Notes under the pieces: model-generated
Told to the model about the DNA's origin: nothing
Databases searched by the model: none
Seen by the model: only the letters and a program-made list of their open reading frames with translations
Program-made: the position numbers and the translations under genes
Assembly (NCBI RefSeq): GCF_006716745.1
Contig: NZ_VFPP01000001.1
Coordinates: 5,467,386-5,531,385 of the forward strand
Reading direction: 5' to 3'
DNA length: 64,000 nucleotides
From: Saccharothrix saharensis
GTDB lineage: Bacteria > Actinomycetota > Actinomycetes > Mycobacteriales > Pseudonocardiaceae
In this document: positions 63,435 to 64,000 of the stretch, one piece after another
Numbering within the stretch: position 1 is the first letter of the stretch
Layout of the letters: each line of letters starts with the position of its first letter

Positions 63435-64000
63435 GTGGACGTCCCCCGGAAGAAGGTGAACCCCCTGTACACGCTTGCCGTCTGGTGCCCCGACTGGCCG
63501 GTGGCGGCGGCCGCCGCCGAGGCCTCGTTGCCGCCGCACCTGCCCGCCGCCGTCGTCCGGGCGAATGAAGTCGTCGCCTGCTCGGCGGTCGCCCGAGCCG
63601 AAGGGGTGCGGCGCGGGATGAGGCGGCGGGCGGCGCAGGGGCAGTGTCCCGAGCTGGCCGTCTTCGAGTACGACGAAGTGCGCGACGCCCGGCTCTTCGA
63701 ACCGGTCGCGGCGGCGGTGGAGGAGCTCGCGCCCGGCATCGAGGTGGTCCGGCCGGGGCTCGTGGTCGTCGCGGCCCAAGGGCCCGTCGGGTACTTCAAG
63801 TCCGCCGAGGCAGCGGCCGAGCGCCTGGTCGACCACATCGCGGTCCACGCCGGGGTCGAGGCGCAGGTCGGGTTCGGCGACGGGCTGTTCGCGGCGACCC
63901 TGGCCGCGCACCGCGGCCTGATCGTGCCGGCCGACCGGACCCGCGAGTTCCTCGCACCGCTGGGCATCCACGAGCTCGACCAACCCGCCGAACGCCGCCA
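63435..64000 (+). CDS. imuB: ImuB (catalytically inactive Y-family polymerase-like), partial
   Basis: The first 188 codons are present and the gene runs off the right edge. It was read by hand from GTG 63435 (VDVPRKKVNPLYTLAVWCPDW). It aligns with the Y-family N-terminus, but the catalytic acidic residues are missing: the place of the DxD motif reads VWCPDWPVAAA and the SIDE-like place reads LVVVAAQGP. That is the hallmark of ImuB, which is a scaffold that recruits ImuA' and DnaE2 to the beta clamp. It is 3 nt from imuA', in one SOS operon. Confidence 0.86.
   Translation, partial: MDVPRKKVNPLYTLAVWCPDWPVAAAAAEASLPPHLPAAVVRANEVVACSAVARAEGVRRGMRRRAAQGQCPELAVFEYDEVRDARLFEPVAAAVEELAPGIEVVRPGLVVVAAQGPVGYFKSAEAAAERLVDHIAVHAGVEAQVGFGDGLFAATLAAHRGLIVPADRTREFLAPLGIHELDQPAERR

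Overview
This window is chromosomal DNA from a very high-GC filamentous actinobacterium, most likely of the order Pseudonocardiales (Saccharothrix/Actinosynnema/Lentzea type). That placement is inferred from three things: GTG starts are frequent, the morphogenesis regulators WhiD/WhiB3, BldM and SsgB are present, and two gene blocks match the Mycobacterium tuberculosis and Streptomyces gene order. I see no rRNA, tRNA, CRISPR, phage or insertion sequence. Nearly every base belongs to a recognisable gene or a short regulatory gap.

Layout. 0-2.4 kb: an acyl-CoA carboxyltransferase fragment and malonyl-CoA synthetase (matB), then a MerR-thioredoxin pair. 2.5-4.7 kb: the tsaB-rimI-tsaD tRNA t6A operon, ending in an interleaved inverted-repeat block. 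4.8-10.3 kb: an AfsR-like SARP regulator divergent from an imine-reductase-like gene, and a PhoD phosphatase. 10.4-21 kb: a regulatory and housekeeping block in the order known from mycobacteria and streptomycetes (groES-groEL1, whiD/whiB3, a B12-domain MerR, an Rv3415c-like gene, bldM, sigD-rsdA, an Rv3412-like gene, guaB, guaB3). 21-30 kb: a redox-enzyme region (ChoD-like GMC oxidoreductase, MBL hydrolase, flavin monooxygenase, a CYP102-like P450 with an SDR under a TetR repressor, aldehyde dehydrogenase, phosphotransferase). 30-37.4 kb: guaA, a PspC-type envelope-stress locus divergent from a PspC histidine kinase/response regulator pair, a Ser/Thr kinase and ssgB. 37.5-46.4 kb: an EamA exporter/LysR pair, then two more Ser/Thr kinases and four small membrane proteins, several sharing one extracytoplasmic domain. 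46.4-61.5 kb: a deacetylase-family enzyme, then a block matching Rv0948c-Rv0957 (chorismate mutase, uvrD1, M23 peptidase, sucCD, Rv0954-like, PerM-like, purN, purH). 61.5-64 kb: a membrane protein and the SOS mutasome genes imuA' and imuB, with imuB cut by the window edge.

How it fits together. Purine synthesis recurs: guaB, guaB3 and guaA make GMP, and purN and purH make IMP. Developmental control (WhiD, BldM, SsgB, SigD/RsdA) and envelope surveillance (PspC system, kinase cluster, PerM, M23) are the main regulatory themes.

The most striking new-looking element is upstream of the chorismate mutase gene. It is an 18-codon leader ORF containing Phe-Glu-Phe-Phe-Tyr, followed by a hairpin, a 9-bp antiterminator pairing and a terminator-like hairpin, which is a textbook layout for attenuation by aromatic amino acids. 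Other points of interest are a stand-alone CYP102-type P450, a 30-bp perfect palindrome at its repressor gene, an extracytoplasmic domain shared by kinases and small membrane proteins, and a BldM whose receiver lacks the phospho-acceptor Asp.
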